A stretch of DNA of 64,000 nucleotides from Achatina immaculata (GCA_009760885.1 CM019708.1:14486531-14550530); one strand, 5' to 3'. Counted from the stretch's first letter, positions 31,996 through 44,312 are shown. Numbers and translations: made by a program. Notes: a model not told the origin generated them from the letters alone.

Positions 31996-34438
31996 ATAAT
32001 TAACAAGACCTGGCAAAGTGGAGTACTACAAAAATCTTGAAAGTCAACCATAGTTAGACCTATCCTGAAAAAAGGAAAACCATCAGATGACATAAAAAGC
32101 TTTAGACCTATCTCACTGACTTCCAAGATTGGTAAGCTAACAGAACAAATACTTAACAATAGGCTGTACTGGTGGTTGGAATTCTCGGCGTCCCTCAATA
32201 ACTTTGAGGCAGGCTTCCACAAAGGATCAAGAACCGAAGACCAGCTATTTCTTCTCACTCTAAAAGACAGTTTTTTACACAAGAGAAACTCAGTAGCTGT
32301 CTTTGTAGACTTCCAGCAGGCATATGACAGGCTCTGGCGAAAAGGCCTACTGTTAAAGATGCAAAACATGGGTATACATGAAAAAACGTTTCAATGGGTT
32401 AAAAACTACCTGAGTAACAGGACCATACAAACTCAGGTCAATAACAGACTGTCAAACAAACGCCCCCTGGAAGAAAGTCTGCCACAAGGTTCTGCTCTTA
32501 GCTGCACCTTGTTCCTAATCTTTATAAATGACCTCCCCGACCTGTTCAACACCAACAAAGCCATGTTTGCTGATGATCTTGTCATTTGGACTGGTGGAAC
32601 AGAGCTGCAGCTGGCTGCTGAGAGACTTAATGGAGCCCTCCTCACCATATCAACGTATTGCAATTTCTGGAAGTTGAAGATCTATGTTAGGAAAACTACA
32701 TATACAGTCTTCACTCTTAGCGACAAACTAGCAAAGACTGAACTGAAAATAACTCTTGATGGTGCCCAAATCATGAAAGAGAAACATCCAACATACCTTG
32801 GTGTGAAACTAGACAGAAAATTGAAATTGAACTTTAAAGAGTTCATGGATGGACCAACAGAAAAAGCATTAAAAAAACTAAACTGACTCAAGCGACTTCC
32901 AGGTACATCCTGGGGTGCTGACAAAGCAACATTCAGACAACTGTACACAGGATATGTTAGATCTATAAAAGATTACAACCTCCCCCTACAGGTCACAACA
33001 TCAAAGAGCCCTCGTACACAAGTAGACAGAATCCAGAACCAAACCGTTCATTTCATTTGTGAGGCAATGAGATCAATACCCACAGCTGCATGTGAAATTG
33101 ACGCAAACATAGAGCCATTAGATATAAGACACGAAAAGTCGACCATTGAGGCAGTAGAAGATATAAACGCATGCCCTCAGACCATCCTAACAGAATAGTG
33201 GTTGATAAATGGAAGCATAATAATATACTGAAACTGAAAATTCCAGTGCACATAGCAGAACAGTTAAACACAAGACACAAACTCCCTGAAGACAGAGAAA
33301 AACTTACAAAAGAACTAGACATCCCACCAAACACAAATTACACACTTCCTAAAATTAACTCCAGACTAAAGAACAAATTAGTGATCAAATCATCAGATCC
33401 CAGCACTCTAAAGCTGTGTGCACTGGAGACCATTTAATCCTACCACAAGGACTGGATCCATGCATACACTGATGGGTCAGCGTTCAAGGAAACAGACAAT
33501 GCAGGATATGGGATACTAATACTGTTTCCAGACAAGACAACATGCCACATTTCTGCTCCTTCTGAATCTTGCTGCTCCAGTTATGATGCAGAGATGCTGG
33601 TAATATTAGCAGCCCTGGCAGCCGCCACCATCACCAAATAAAAAAACTGTGCCTCTCACCCAAAAAGCCTTGCTATTTTCCCAGACTCCCAGTCTGCTCT
33701 CCAGGTCCTTGAAAACTGGATACCATCAGCTGATCACATTACAGCTGACATACTCAGTGCAATAAACCAACTCACCTCCTATGACACCAAGACCACCCTA
33801 CAGTACACATAGATACAGATATCCAGGGCACACAGATATCAGAGGAAATGAACGTGCTGACAGACTGCCAAAGAGTGGAGCCACCATATCACAGTTCCAT
33901 ATCTCCACCAACATGAGAACAGCTAATCACATTATACACAACAACTGCAAGCAGCAGTGGATGGACAGCTGGGTCAGTAATCCAACTGGAAGATCCCTAT
34001 ATACACATCTGCCAAAGCCTAACCCCAGAGACCACATCAACAGCTTATGTTGTAGAGACCAATGCAGAATTTTCAGGTTGAGAACAGGACACATCACCCT
34101 CACTAAGCACTTACACAGAGTGACCGCTGACCACATACCATACTGCATGCACTGCAACAGACAAGAAGAAGAAACTGTTAAACATCATCTGCTGGACTGC
34201 AGTGCATTGAAGGACCATCGGAAGAACCTGATACCACCAAACTCCCCATTCACCGACATTCTGTATGGAGATGTAGAACAGCGGAAGAAGACTTGTACGT
34301 TTCATTATCTGGCACAAGGGGAAAAGAGTGAAAACTCATAAACTCGGGGATAGGAAAAGTCAAGTCAAAGTCAGTGGATAGAGCAACAAGCGCCGCCTTT
34401 TACAGAAAGCTGTATTCTATGACAAATCAATCAATCAA

Positions 34439-34945
34439 GTGCCGTGCCGTGTGGCGTAGGCGATCATTTCTCTCCATAATTCCCTGTCTATAGACTTGAT
34501 TATGAGATCTGCCGGTGACTTTCTTCCTAGCCACACTGACAGCCCATCCAGTAACTTCTCTCTGTGTTTTCCTCTCTCTCTTCTTTCTTCAATTTTTTCC
34601 AGTTGCCACTATGTTCAAATTTTCCTCATCTCAGAAAATGTCCTACAAATCTCGCTTGTCTGCCTCTGATCTTTACTGTATAATGTGCCTTTTAACTCCA
34701 GCCTCTCTTAAGACTTCTTCGTTGGTTTTCTTAGTTGTCCGTGGTACCTTCAACATCCTTCTTATGAGCCACATTTCCACGGCCTTCATTTCTTGCTCTC
34801 TTATTCATGGATCATGCTCCACATCCATAAAACAAAACTGGCTCGATGTAACATTTAAGTACTAGGAATCTTGTTTCCATTGATAAGGATCTGTTGCACA
34901 AGATTTTTTCTCATTTTCTAGAATGCTGACTATGCTGTGACAAAA
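34439..34945 (-). pseudogene. LINE family 4 C-terminal fragment
   Basis: Minus strand, with frame changes: MKAVEMWLIRRMLKVP, then LLDGLSVWLGRKSPADLIIK and DRELWREMIAYATRHGT. This is the C-terminal signature of a non-LTR RT. It lies directly after the (AATC)n tail of the Nimb-like element and before the continuation of duplication copy A. Confidence 0.78.
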
Positions 34946-35790
34946 CTTTTTGTTTTTGCTGAATAATCATCATCTCGAAATTTAAAACTGAGAAACAAAT
35001 GTAATTTAGAACTGGGTGATCTTTGGACTGAAATGACAAGATATCTTTAACAGAAGTAAACGTATGTGGTTAAAAAAATTATAAGATATTTCATTTAAGA
35101 TAATGTGCATTTTTCATGCTTGTTTAAGCATGTGATTATCACTTTTTAAACTTTTAATATTTTTTAACTTCACGTGTATAATGTAGGTATTAGTTATGAT
35201 CTGAACTGCACACAAGATTGACAGTTATTTTGTCTACAAGAAATAATGAATAGATTCTTTGTAAGCATTTTATCCAGTGATATTTCGGACTCCGAATATG
35301 GTTTAGTTCAAAAGTTTTTTTTAATTGCTTTAAAACATTCATCAATATCTGCTGTTTTAAAGCGTACAGAAACGTTAATTGATTAAAATTTCAGATTGTG
35401 TTCTGTAAAATAAATAATTAAATTACTGTCGTGCTGGCCGCAATATGCAGTCAGAAAGTTTTCAGACTACTCACCGTGAATGTATCTTTCGAGTGTTACA
35501 GACTAATCAGCGTGAATGTATCTTTAGACTGTTACAGAATAATCACTGTGAATGTATCTTTAGACTGTTACAGAATAATCACTGTGAATGTATCTTTAGA
35601 CTGTTACAGAATAATCACTGTGAATGTATCTTTAGACTGTTACAGACTAATCACTGTGAATGAATCTTTAGACTGTTACAGACTAATCAGCGTGAATGTA
35701 TCTTTAGACTGTTACAGAATAATCACTGTGAATGTATCTTTCGACTATTGATTCTTTGTAAAACTGAGGCACGTGGTAGTTACTGACAGC
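34946..35790. repeat. segmental duplication copy A, right part
   Basis: Collinear with 59,105-60,050. Shared blocks include GCTGAATAATCAT, GATAAGATATTTCATTTAAG-like sequence, TCTACAAGAAATAATGAATAG and ACATTCATCAATATCTGCTG. Copy B carries an extra LINE insertion at 59,371-59,706 that is missing here. Confidence 0.85.
35462..35755. repeat. 36-bp minisatellite, expanded only in copy A
   Basis: About eight units of ACTGTGAATGTATCTTTAGA plus CTGTTACAGAATAATC. Copy B has about two units at 59,955-60,010. Confidence 0.9.
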
Positions 35791-36045
35791 AATTATTGAG
35801 GAAAAACACTGGCGATGGTTGGGACATGTGCTCCGAATGACTGACAGCTCACTACCGGAAACAGCACTAAGATGGACACCACAGGAGAACAGAAGTAAGG
35901 GTAGACCAAAAGAGAACAAGGAGAAGAACAACAGAGAGGATGTTGAGCAATAGAGGGCTCACCTGGGCAAGAGCAGAAAAAAAGGCAAAGGACAGGCATT
36001 TGCGGAACACCCTTGCGCCCCATGTGCCCTGGGCACCTAAGGTTC

Positions 36046-36050
<5 letters not shown>
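35787..36050 (+). pseudogene. RTE-like LINE family 3 C-terminal tail
   Basis: Plus strand: HWRWLGHVLRMTDSSLPETA, then RWTPQENRSKGRPKE and AHLGKSRKKGKGQAF. It ends CACCTAAGGTTCAGAGATAG, followed by a GATA tail. It matches the 3' end of the element at 53,200-54,610 and is inserted at the right edge of duplication copy A. Confidence 0.8.
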
Positions 36051-36209
<159 letters not shown>

Positions 36210-36216
36210 GCAGAGA

Positions 36217-36547
36217 GAGATTGATTGATTGAGTGGTTGATCTTTATTTCAAAAGAGTTAAGAATTGGGCACGCAGGCCCGTCTGACATTCTGCCCTTTA
36301 TCATACATCTTTCACTCTATTCCAGACATTCTACAAATATGCTGTTCATATAACAAACATAACTAACATTGAAGCTGAGAGACATAAAATAAAATATAAC
36401 ATTTACGTTTCGCTCTTAAACATTCACTCAGTACAGAAGTAACTACATACATTATAAATGACTATCTACTAAACAAAATTTTCTGGACTATTCAGAAAAC
36501 AATTAATTGTATTCGGTGTCTGTAAGAGCAGTTTAAGATAAGAGAGT

Positions 36548-36596
<49 letters not shown>

Positions 36597-38640
36597 TCAA
36601 ACTGTTTATATTATTTTGGAGCTTTGTTTGTAAGTTATTGAGAGTCACTATTGTACACAGCACAGTCATCATCAAAGAGATCACACGAAGAGTGCTTTAA
36701 ATGTAGTGGTAAATCGTTAATATAGATAATATAGCAAAGAGAAGAGAACCAAGAATGGAGACTTGAGGAATGTCAGTATCAACCACAGATGAGTCAGATA
36801 TTTTGTTTCTAAATCAAACTACTTGTTTTCTACCTGAGAGAAAAGATGTAATACATTTTGCAGGTCAGGGTGTAATCTATAACCTTTCAGCTCTTTGCAA
36901 GAATTTCATGATCAATCATATCAAAGGCTTTCTTGAAATCAATAAAGACACCACCACACAATTTATCATCATTTATATTTGACAGCTAGATTTCTGTCAT
37001 TTTAGTTCGCGCCGTGTAGCAGGAATGATTTGGTCTGAAGCCTGTCTATTAGTAGATCGTTTTCCTGCATGTGTAGAAGTGTTAACTTTTGTATATGTTT
37101 TGGAAGAGATATAGATACTGCTGACAGAATATATATAGGTCTGTAGTTTGAGAGGTCACTAGTCTGTCCAGATTTAAAAAGAGGAAACACTTTGGCGAGT
37201 TTAAAAGCGTCAGGGAAATAGTGTTTGTCAATTCACAAATTGTGTAAGTATGTTAGTGTGTTTGTAATAACAGTGGTGCAGCACAGCATAGAATCTTGTT
37301 ACGAATGTCATCACATCCTGCTGAGTTAATGTTCTTTAAAGATTGGATGTAGTTATAAACTTCACCGACTGTGAGGAAAGGAATATTTAATTGTTTTAGC
37401 TTTACACATTTACTGTCGCTGTAAGTTTTCAACACACTCAGGTCGCATGTAGGGTTCGGTAATGAAGATTTTAGAATATGAAATTCTTCCCTTAAATGTT
37501 CACTGAAGTTAGTGCAAGTATGTTCATCATTAATAGTTCGTGGGTCGAGATTGCTTTCTTTTATTTACAAGAGTATTAATCGCTTTCTAAATTGATTTAC
37601 TATCAGTTTTGTCTTTCACTAAATTTCTGAAGTAATTTTTCTTTTCCTGCCTAATTATATACTGCACCTTATACCTAAGTGAACGATAGCTACTGAAATT
37701 TCTGCTTTTGTGAGCTTCATCCCGTTTCCTCATGAGTTGCAGTATATCGGGAGTTATCTACGGGGATTTTGTTACGTGTTTTATTCTCATTTCTTTGATG
37801 GGGACATTCTTTTCAAAAATATTTCGAAATAATCGAAGTATTCCATAGCCTCCTTTGGATTTGTTATCTGGTAAACGTACGTAAGAGGCGAAGCTTTTAG
37901 ATCAGTTAAAAATAATTCCAAGTAAAAGTTTTAAAAATTCCTATATTTGATGCTGGTATGTTTGTGTTTAGGCATTTTATACCCGTGATGTGACCACGTA
38001 CAGCAGACCGAGTAGTGATCACTCAGCGACACATGAGGGACAGTACATTCAGTAATGTTTCCTGGATGAGCTACATGTATTCGATCTATTAATGTTGATG
38101 AAGTTTCAGTTACCCCAGTAGGTTTGTTTACAGTTTGGTAGAAGTTGTATGATGTTAGAATGTTCTTCCATGTGGGATTGTACTGAGTAAAATCTATACC
38201 GAAATCTCCGAGAATAATTACGTTTTTTAATTTATATGTCAGTACAGTATCCACCATAGTCGTAAAGTGATCATATCACTTGCTTGAAGCATTTGGATTC
38301 GCTATATAAAACTACTTAGAACTGGACTAAGATTTGATAATTTAATTTCTAACATGACACTTTCAACCTTTGCTGTTTCCGGGTCTTCTCTTCTACAAAA
38401 TTTAATTGTGTTAGATATATGAACAACTAAACCTGTCTCTAGCTTCCTAGCTGGGTCGCGTCTGATCAAGTTAAAACGATCTATTCGTATGTCACCGTCA
38501 GCGATGTTTTTATGTAATCTGCTTTCAGAGAAGCCTAACATATGGAAATATTGTTGAAGTATATGTGTAACTTGTGGAGTTTTCAAGTGATAAACATTTA
38601 AGTAGCGAACACGTAGGCCTTGGTTTCGCAGCCAGTCCTC
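36217..38640 (-). pseudogene. CR1/Jockey-like LINE, internally deleted
   Basis: Minus strand. Endonuclease pieces at 38,302-38,586 (YFHMLGFSESRLHKNI) and 37,931-38,257 (VIILGDFGIDFTQYN, then VSLSDHYSVCCTWSHHG). RT entry at 37,002-37,435 (SAGCDDIRNKIL, then SDLSNYRPI). A damaged motif near 36,670 reads FDDDC where the sister copy has FADDC. The 3' UTR with an (AATC)n tail is at 36,217-36,545. Between RT and the 3' UTR lies a (GA)n tract in place of about 1 kb of coding sequence. This copy is the uninterrupted reference for the nested element at 43,970-52,870. Confidence 0.78.
36548..36591. repeat. (GA)n microsatellite
   Basis: About 20 GA units at the internal deletion junction of the CR1-like element. 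Confidence 0.9.
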
Positions 38641-38945
38641 TGCTTTCTGTGTGATTATATAACAAGTGACATATTTAAAATGTGATAAAATTGCTTACAA
38701 ATGAAATCCTGCGCTTAGCTGCAGAAACAATAAGTTAAGCTTAGTGAATAATAGGAACAGTACAATGTAAAAGCTCAAATATGAAGAACTCGTACACTGT
38801 CGAATAACAAACCCTGACAATTATGGAATCTCAAACTCCCAAAATTCAAGGTATAAAAGAGAGTCACCAAATGGTCAGTCACACTTATTCATGTGTAACA
38901 ATCAGACAAATTCTACAGGAACACACGCTAAAGCTCACAGCTGAA
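38641..38945. other. unannotated spacer
   Basis: AT-rich, no recognised feature. Confidence 0.4.
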
Positions 38946-38949
38946 GAAA

Positions 38950-39212
38950 TGATAAATCTAAATAAATCTACAACACACTGACACGTAAATAAATCTACAA
39001 CATACTGACAAGTAAATAAATCTACAACATACTGACAAGTAAATAAATCTACAACACACTGGCAAGTAAATAAATCTACAACACACTGGCAAGTAAATAA
39101 ATCTACAACACACTGGCAAGTAAATAAATCTACAACATACTGACAAGTAAATAAATCTACAACACACTGGCAAGTAAATAAATCTACAACACACTGGCAA
39201 GTAAATAAAGGG
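38950..39212. repeat. 27-bp minisatellite
   Basis: About ten units of AAATAAATCTACAACACACT plus GGCAAGT (39,068 and 39,095). It is unrelated in sequence to the 27-bp array at 9-13.5 kb. Confidence 0.92.
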
Positions 39213-39356
39213 GGAAAAGTACAAAAACAATGTTATAGTTAAAACACTTGCAGTAATCTGAGACAATGAGTTCTAAACATGATGTGAAAATGATCAGTCA
39301 CTATGTCGTAAAAGTGCGTGTGGAGAAGCAATGAAAAGAAGATATTTTGTCACAGT

Positions 39357-40688
39357 TCACACTTGCCGTTGTCTGTATCTGCAGTTGCCGTCTGAGTACT
39401 GTTTGATTATCTGTATCTCCAGTCTCCGTCGTCTTCGGGGCTGATAACACTGGTGGTGGCGTCTTCGGGGCTGATAACACTGGTGGTGGCGTCTTATTGT
39501 GTCTGCCCTGTTGATTGACTCCTGTAGAGGAGTGTGCTCAACAGCGACTCCGTAGTGAGTGGTGATTGGAGCGTTTTCTTGTTTATCATGAATGGTGTCA
39601 TAGTTAAAGCTGCTGATGGTGTTTTCTTGTTTATCGTTACTGGTGTCATAGTTATAGCTGTTTTCTTGTTTATCGTTACTGGTGTCATAGTCATCGCTGG
39701 TGATGGTGTTTTCTTGTTTATAGTTACTGGTGTCATAGTCATCGCTGGTGATGGTGTTTTCTTGTTTATAGTTACTGGTGTCATAGTCATCGCTGGTGAT
39801 GGTGTTTTCTTGTTTATAGTTACTGGTGTCATAGTCATCGCTGGTGATGGTGTTTTCTTGTTTATAGTTACTGGTGTCATAGTCATCGCTGGTGATGGTG
39901 TTTTCTTGTTTATAGTTACTGGTGTCATAGTCATCGCTGGTGATGGTGTTTTCTTGTTTATAGTTACTGGTGTCATAGTCATCGCTGGTGATGGTGTTTT
40001 CTTGTTTATAGTTACTGGTGTCATAGTCATCGCTGGTGATGGTGTTTTCTTGTTTATAGTTACTGGTGTCATAGTCATCGCTGGTGATGGCGTTTTCTTG
40101 TTTATCGTTACTTGTGTCATAGTTATAGCTGCTGATGGCGTTTTCTTGTTTATCGTTACTGGTGTCATAGTTATAGCTGCTGATGGTGTTTTCTTGTTTA
40201 TCGTTACTGGTGTCATAGTCATGGCTGGTGATGGTGTTTTCTTGTGCAGTTATATCCGTCCTGGTGGTTGGTTCGTGTGGAAGATTGTACTCAACCGCCA
40301 GTTTAGAGTCAGCTGTGCTTGTAGAGTTCTCTTGTCCGTCACTGGCGCTGGCGTTGTCTAAGATGACATCGCTTGTGTTGTTTAAGATGACATCGCTGGC
40401 GTTGTCTAAGATGACATAACTGGCGCTGTCTATGATGACATCGCTTGTGATGTCTAAGATGACATCGGTTATGATGATGTTTTCTAGCCCTGCTGATTCT
40501 GTTATGGTGGTTGACTCCTGTATTAGGTTGAATTCCTCGACCAACCAAAAGTCAGCAGCCCCAGCTGAACCCTGAACCAGAATCTTATTTTTGGTGTGAC
40601 ACAGGTGCAAGGTCAGGGTCAGGTCTTCAACTTTCGCTCCAACTTTATCAGTCTTTTTCTCGGTTTGGTTGTGATAGTGTTCGTTCAT
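39357..40688 (-). CDS. 443-codon repetitive open frame, possible disordered protein
   Basis: One ATG-to-stop frame on the minus strand. It has a non-repetitive first 70 residues (MNEHYHNQTEKKTDKVGAKV onward), an eight-residue repeat block VILDNASD (24-bp DNA unit, about 40,365-40,485), and about 14 copies of a 16-residue unit DDYDTSNYKQENTITS (48-bp DNA unit). A basic C-terminus with RRRHHQCYQP follows. Composition is Asp/Asn/Thr/Ser-rich, with no signal peptide or known domain. Both arrays have periods divisible by three, so length is weak evidence; the opposite strand and another frame are also open. No splice sites or promoter were established. It may be a real low-complexity gene or a chance frame over minisatellites. 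Confidence 0.3.
   Translation of the reverse strand: MNEHYHNQTEKKTDKVGAKVEDLTLTLHLCHTKNKILVQGSAGAADFWLVEEFNLIQESTTITESAGLENIIITDVILDITSDVIIDSASYVILDNASDVILNNTSDVILDNASASDGQENSTSTADSKLAVEYNLPHEPTTRTDITAQENTITSHDYDTSNDKQENTISSYNYDTSNDKQENAISSYNYDTSNDKQENAITSDDYDTSNYKQENTITSDDYDTSNYKQENTITSDDYDTSNYKQENTITSDDYDTSNYKQENTITSDDYDTSNYKQENTITSDDYDTSNYKQENTITSDDYDTSNYKQENTITSDDYDTSNYKQENTITSDDYDTSNDKQENSYNYDTSNDKQENTISSFNYDTIHDKQENAPITTHYGVAVEHTPLQESINRADTIRRHHQCYQPRRRHHQCYQPRRRRRLEIQIIKQYSDGNCRYRQRQV
39575..40245. repeat. 48-bp minisatellite
   Basis: About 14 units of GTTACTGGTGTCATAGTCAT, CGCTGGTGATGGTGTTTTCT and TGTTTATA. The central nine or so units are nearly identical and the edge units diverge (GTTATAGCTGCTGATGG), which is typical of array homogenisation from the middle. 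Confidence 0.93.
40362..40485. repeat. 24-bp minisatellite
   Basis: Five units of TCTAAGATGACATCGCTTGT plus GTTG. Confidence 0.88.
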
Positions 40689-40914
40689 GGCTTGTTCTAT
40701 CCTTTCATAGTGAAGAGCGTTGAGAAGAGATATCCTAACACAGTTACCCTCATTAGATCTCTTTCTTGTTAGCCCGGGTTAACTGCCGCACCCCTGGAGC
40801 TTAGCCTCGAGGGCCTTCTTCAGACTGAGTGTGAAGTGTTTGGAGGTAGTGGACCGAGCCCGTCACGGCGACTTGTAGGCTCACGTGCTTCTACCACCAG
40901 GATCTTACAGCCAA

Positions 40915-42152
40915 ACTATGGGGGGGGGGGGGTGAAAGTTATCTTCCAGCCAAACATTGGGTGAGGGGAGTGATAGTTATCTTTCAGCCAAAATATAGGG
41001 GGGGGGGAATAGTTATCTTACAGCCAAAATATGGGGGGGGGGGGAAATAGTTATCTTACAGCCAAAATATGGGGGGGGGGGAAATAGTTATCTTACAGCC
41101 AAAATATGGGGGGGGGGGGAATAGTTATCTTACAGCCAAAATAGGGGGGGGGGAATAGTTATCTTACAGCCAAAATATAGGGGGGGGGGAATAGTTATCT
41201 TACAGCCAAAATATAGGAGGGGGGAAATAGTTATCTTACAGCCAAACTATGGGGGGGGGGGAAATAGTTATCTTACAGCCAAAATATAGTGGAGGGGAAT
41301 AGTTATCTTACAGCCAAAATATAGTGGGGGGAATAGTTATCTTACAGCCAAAATATAGGGGGGGGGAAATAGTTATCTTACAGCCAAAATATGGGGGGGG
41401 GGGAAATTAGTTATCTTACAGCCAAAATATGGGGGGGGGGGAATAGTTATCTTACAGCCAAAATATAGGGGGGGGAATAGTTATCTTATAGCCAAAATAT
41501 AGTGGGGGGGGGGGGAAATAGTTATCTTACAGTCAAAATATGGGGGGGGGGGAATTAGTTATCTTACAGCCAAAATATAGTGAGGGGGGGGGGAATAGTT
41601 ATCTTATAGCCAAAATATAGTGGGGGGGGGGAAATAGTTATCTTACAGCCAAAATATAGTGGGGGGGGGGAATAGTCATCTTACAACCAAAATATAGGGG
41701 GGGGGGAATAGTTATCTTACAGCCAAAATATAGTGGGGGGGGGGGAATAGTTATCTTACAGCCAAAATATGGGGGGGGGGGAATAGTTATCTTACAGCCA
41801 AAATATAGGGGGGGGGAATAGTTATCTTATAGCCAAAATATAGTGGGGGGGGGGGGAAATAGTTATCTTACAGTCAAAATATGGGGGGGGGGGAATTAGT
41901 TATCTTACAGCCAAAATATAGTGAGGGGGGGGGGAATAGTTATCTTATAGCCAAAATATAGTGGGGGGGGGGAAATAGTTATCTTACAGCCAAAATATAG
42001 TGGGGGGGGGAATAGTCATCTTACAACCAAAATATAGGGGGGGGGAATAGTTATCTTACAGCCAAAATATAGTGGGGGGGGGGGAATAGTCATCTTACAT
42101 CCAAAATATAGGGGGGGGGAAATAGTTTTCTTACAGCCAAAATATAGGGGAG
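40915..42152. repeat. poly-G minisatellite
   Basis: About 34 units near 36 bp: AATAGTTATCTTACAGCCAA plus AATATA(GT), each ending in a plus-strand G run of roughly 7-13. Unit variants (ACAGTCAAAATATG, GGAATTAG, GTGAGGGG, ACAACCAAA) recur in the same order at about 41,425-41,760 and 41,768-42,090, showing a block duplication of about 340 bp. G-run lengths are likely to be poorly determined by sequencing. Confidence 0.93.
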
Positions 42153-42466
42153 GGATAGTTTGCTGCTCCCGATGATAACTACTAAGATAACTACTGGCTT
42201 TGTTGACTCAGTAGATTATCGTGGCTGAGTTACTCACATGCATTATAACGAAAATACGTGATTGTAATAAGTGAAAATAACATACTATATTTCAAGAATT
42301 ATCCCAGTAATATTACACACTTTGAACGCTTAAAGTACTTCACTGTAATCACAGTCACAAGGCGAATTCCTTGATTCAACTTCTAATAATTAATTCCTTC
42401 TGGAACCACAGAAAATATTCGAATATCCAGAGCTGAAAAAAAAACGCATCCTCACTGGTTAGACAC

Positions 42467-42469
<3 letters not shown>
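42153..42469. other. unannotated spacer
   Basis: No feature recognised. Confidence 0.4.

Positions 42470-42521
<52 letters not shown>
42470..42521. repeat. (GA)n microsatellite
   Basis: Uninterrupted GA tract of about 50 bp. Confidence 0.92.
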
Positions 42522-42524
<3 letters not shown>

Positions 42525-42796
42525 GACGGAGTTAGGGAGAGAGAAACAAAAGCGTCACAAACTGAGATTATAGAAAACAAATAAACCGCGTAGCATCTAA
42601 TGATGATGATGAATAGTTGAAAAACGTGATTAATATGAGTTCTACTGACACATGACTCCACTAACAGATGAAACGTGCTAAGTGAAAGATTTGTAGCGCG
42701 ATTTTTACTCAAATAGTCCAATAGATCTTGAAATTCTAATTAATTTTACTCCATAAAAATATTTCTACCAGAGAGCAACTGAAGTAAAATGTGATA

Positions 42797-42920
42797 AAAG
42801 AAATATTAATATACATAAAATAAAAGAAATATTAATATACATAAAATAAAAGAAATATTAATATACATAAAATAAAAGAAATATTAATATACATAAAATA
42901 AAAGAAATATTAATATACAC
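42797..42920. repeat. 26-bp AT-rich minisatellite
   Basis: Almost five units of AAATATTAATATACATAAAA plus TAAAAG (42,801 and 42,827), nearly identical. Confidence 0.9.
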
Positions 42921-43969
42921 ACAAATCTAACTGCACCGGCCTTTTAATCTGTTGTAACAAACAAAATGACGCAGTAGCCACATTTTTGTTCATTTATGAA
43001 AAACAACAATTCTCAAAGACGTCTATTGGTAGAAATAAAGTTTTACCAAAAGATAGAAAGAGTGAGAAAAGTGGACAGGAATTAAAATAGACTAAAATTT
43101 ATTTCTTTCGTTATATTCCTCTTTCTTTCTTTTCAACGTGTTTTTATTTCCTGTGTTTGTTTTGGATATGTCATTGAAAAGGCCGTTTTCTGAAATATTG
43201 AATTGTTGCATGTTCTTCATTTATAAGAACTCATTTTATTTTCCACCATTCTTGATCCTGCTCGCATTTCTTACTCTTTCTATCTTTGTGTACAGCTGAT
43301 CCCTGCACTCTATCTAGGTTTATTACTTGAAAAACTTTCATAAGCAGTCGCCTTTTCTCTTATAAAAATGTAATAATTTCCCTTAGGAGATAGAATAAAT
43401 GCCATATGTATATATCTGGTGAATATATCTTGCTGTAAACATGATGGTGTTGTGTGCTGATGCTATTTGTTCTATCTCTACATTTTTCAGGTACTAATAG
43501 CAGTGACCAGCTAGCGGTTTCCGTGATTAAGTAAACAAACATTACCTGGTAAAGGAAACGTTAATTAAGGGACTTATTACTTAATTGTAACAAAAAGGTA
43601 AACGTACAGGTAAAATATACTGAATCATATTGGGAAACATTTGAAGACATTAATTCAGTTTTCTTTAAAAGTTTATTGAAGACAAAAATTGTAACTGAAA
43701 TTCTTCACTATAAGTACTATCTTCACAAACGTCAATTTATTACTTTGCGGTTTATAACACAGCAGCCCTAGCATCAGCCATCTCTGGTAAGGATCACACA
43801 GGCATTGTTGTCATGGTTACTAAGCGAAGAAAATTGATTTCTAACCGACAAGAGGGACAACCGTCTCGAAGATCCTGAAACATGGAAATGTACACGAGTG
43901 TGAGTGATAAACATGCTCAGTCATCACAACACAGCAGTTTATTGTGTTCAGTTATATGTGACGGAGGTG
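42921..43969. other. unannotated AT-rich region
   Basis: About 1 kb without recognised coding sequence or arrays. Confidence 0.4.
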
Positions 43970-44262
43970 ATGAGAATGAATGATCTTTATTTTTAAAATG
44001 TAAAGATTTGGCCACGCAGGCCGGTCTTACATTCTTCCCTTCATCACTCCATCTTTCATTCTTCCCGCACACTCGATTTGATACAAGTATACAGATTACC
44101 ATAGGAAAAAAACATATCAAAAGAGTTTAAAATTAAACTATTACAGTCACAGTATAAGAAAAAAAGTAAATAACCTAACAAGATAGCTCTCACACACATG
44201 CATGCATACACGCACAGACACACATATTTTAACAAAAATACATTTTCAGTACAGTTCTTCTA

Positions 44263-44312
<50 letters not shown>

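Larger units (their letters stand above)
28830..34438 (+). pseudogene. I/Nimb-like LINE with endonuclease, RT and RNase H, decayed
   Basis: Plus-strand order: endonuclease start (KASEISRQLKKVNIHIMIIQ, then SVPGYIAVF, about 29,350-29,475); an interruption; endonuclease middle with TIIAGDFNAHLPSLGYKDRN (about 30,350-30,405); endonuclease end CTYRPDLTIVSADIHND (about 30,875); a linker (31,010-31,680); RT with FVDFQQAYDRLWRKGLL, LPQGSALSC and MFADDLVIWTGG (32,050-32,880); RNase H with YTDGSAF, YDAEM, DSQSAL and GHTDIRGNERAD (about 33,465-33,870); and a C-terminal CCHC-like stretch CMHCN...HHLLDC. It ends in (AATC)n at 34,425-34,438. RNase H after RT is known for the I group. Many stops. A minus-strand LINE tail and an inverted duplication interrupt it. 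Confidence 0.82.

Noticed and set aside
39494..40361. Alternative long frames of the 48-bp array (242 codons minus, 275 codons plus)
   Set aside because: They are shadow readings of the same array. Only the 39,357-40,688 frame has non-repetitive ends on both sides, and even that is uncertain.
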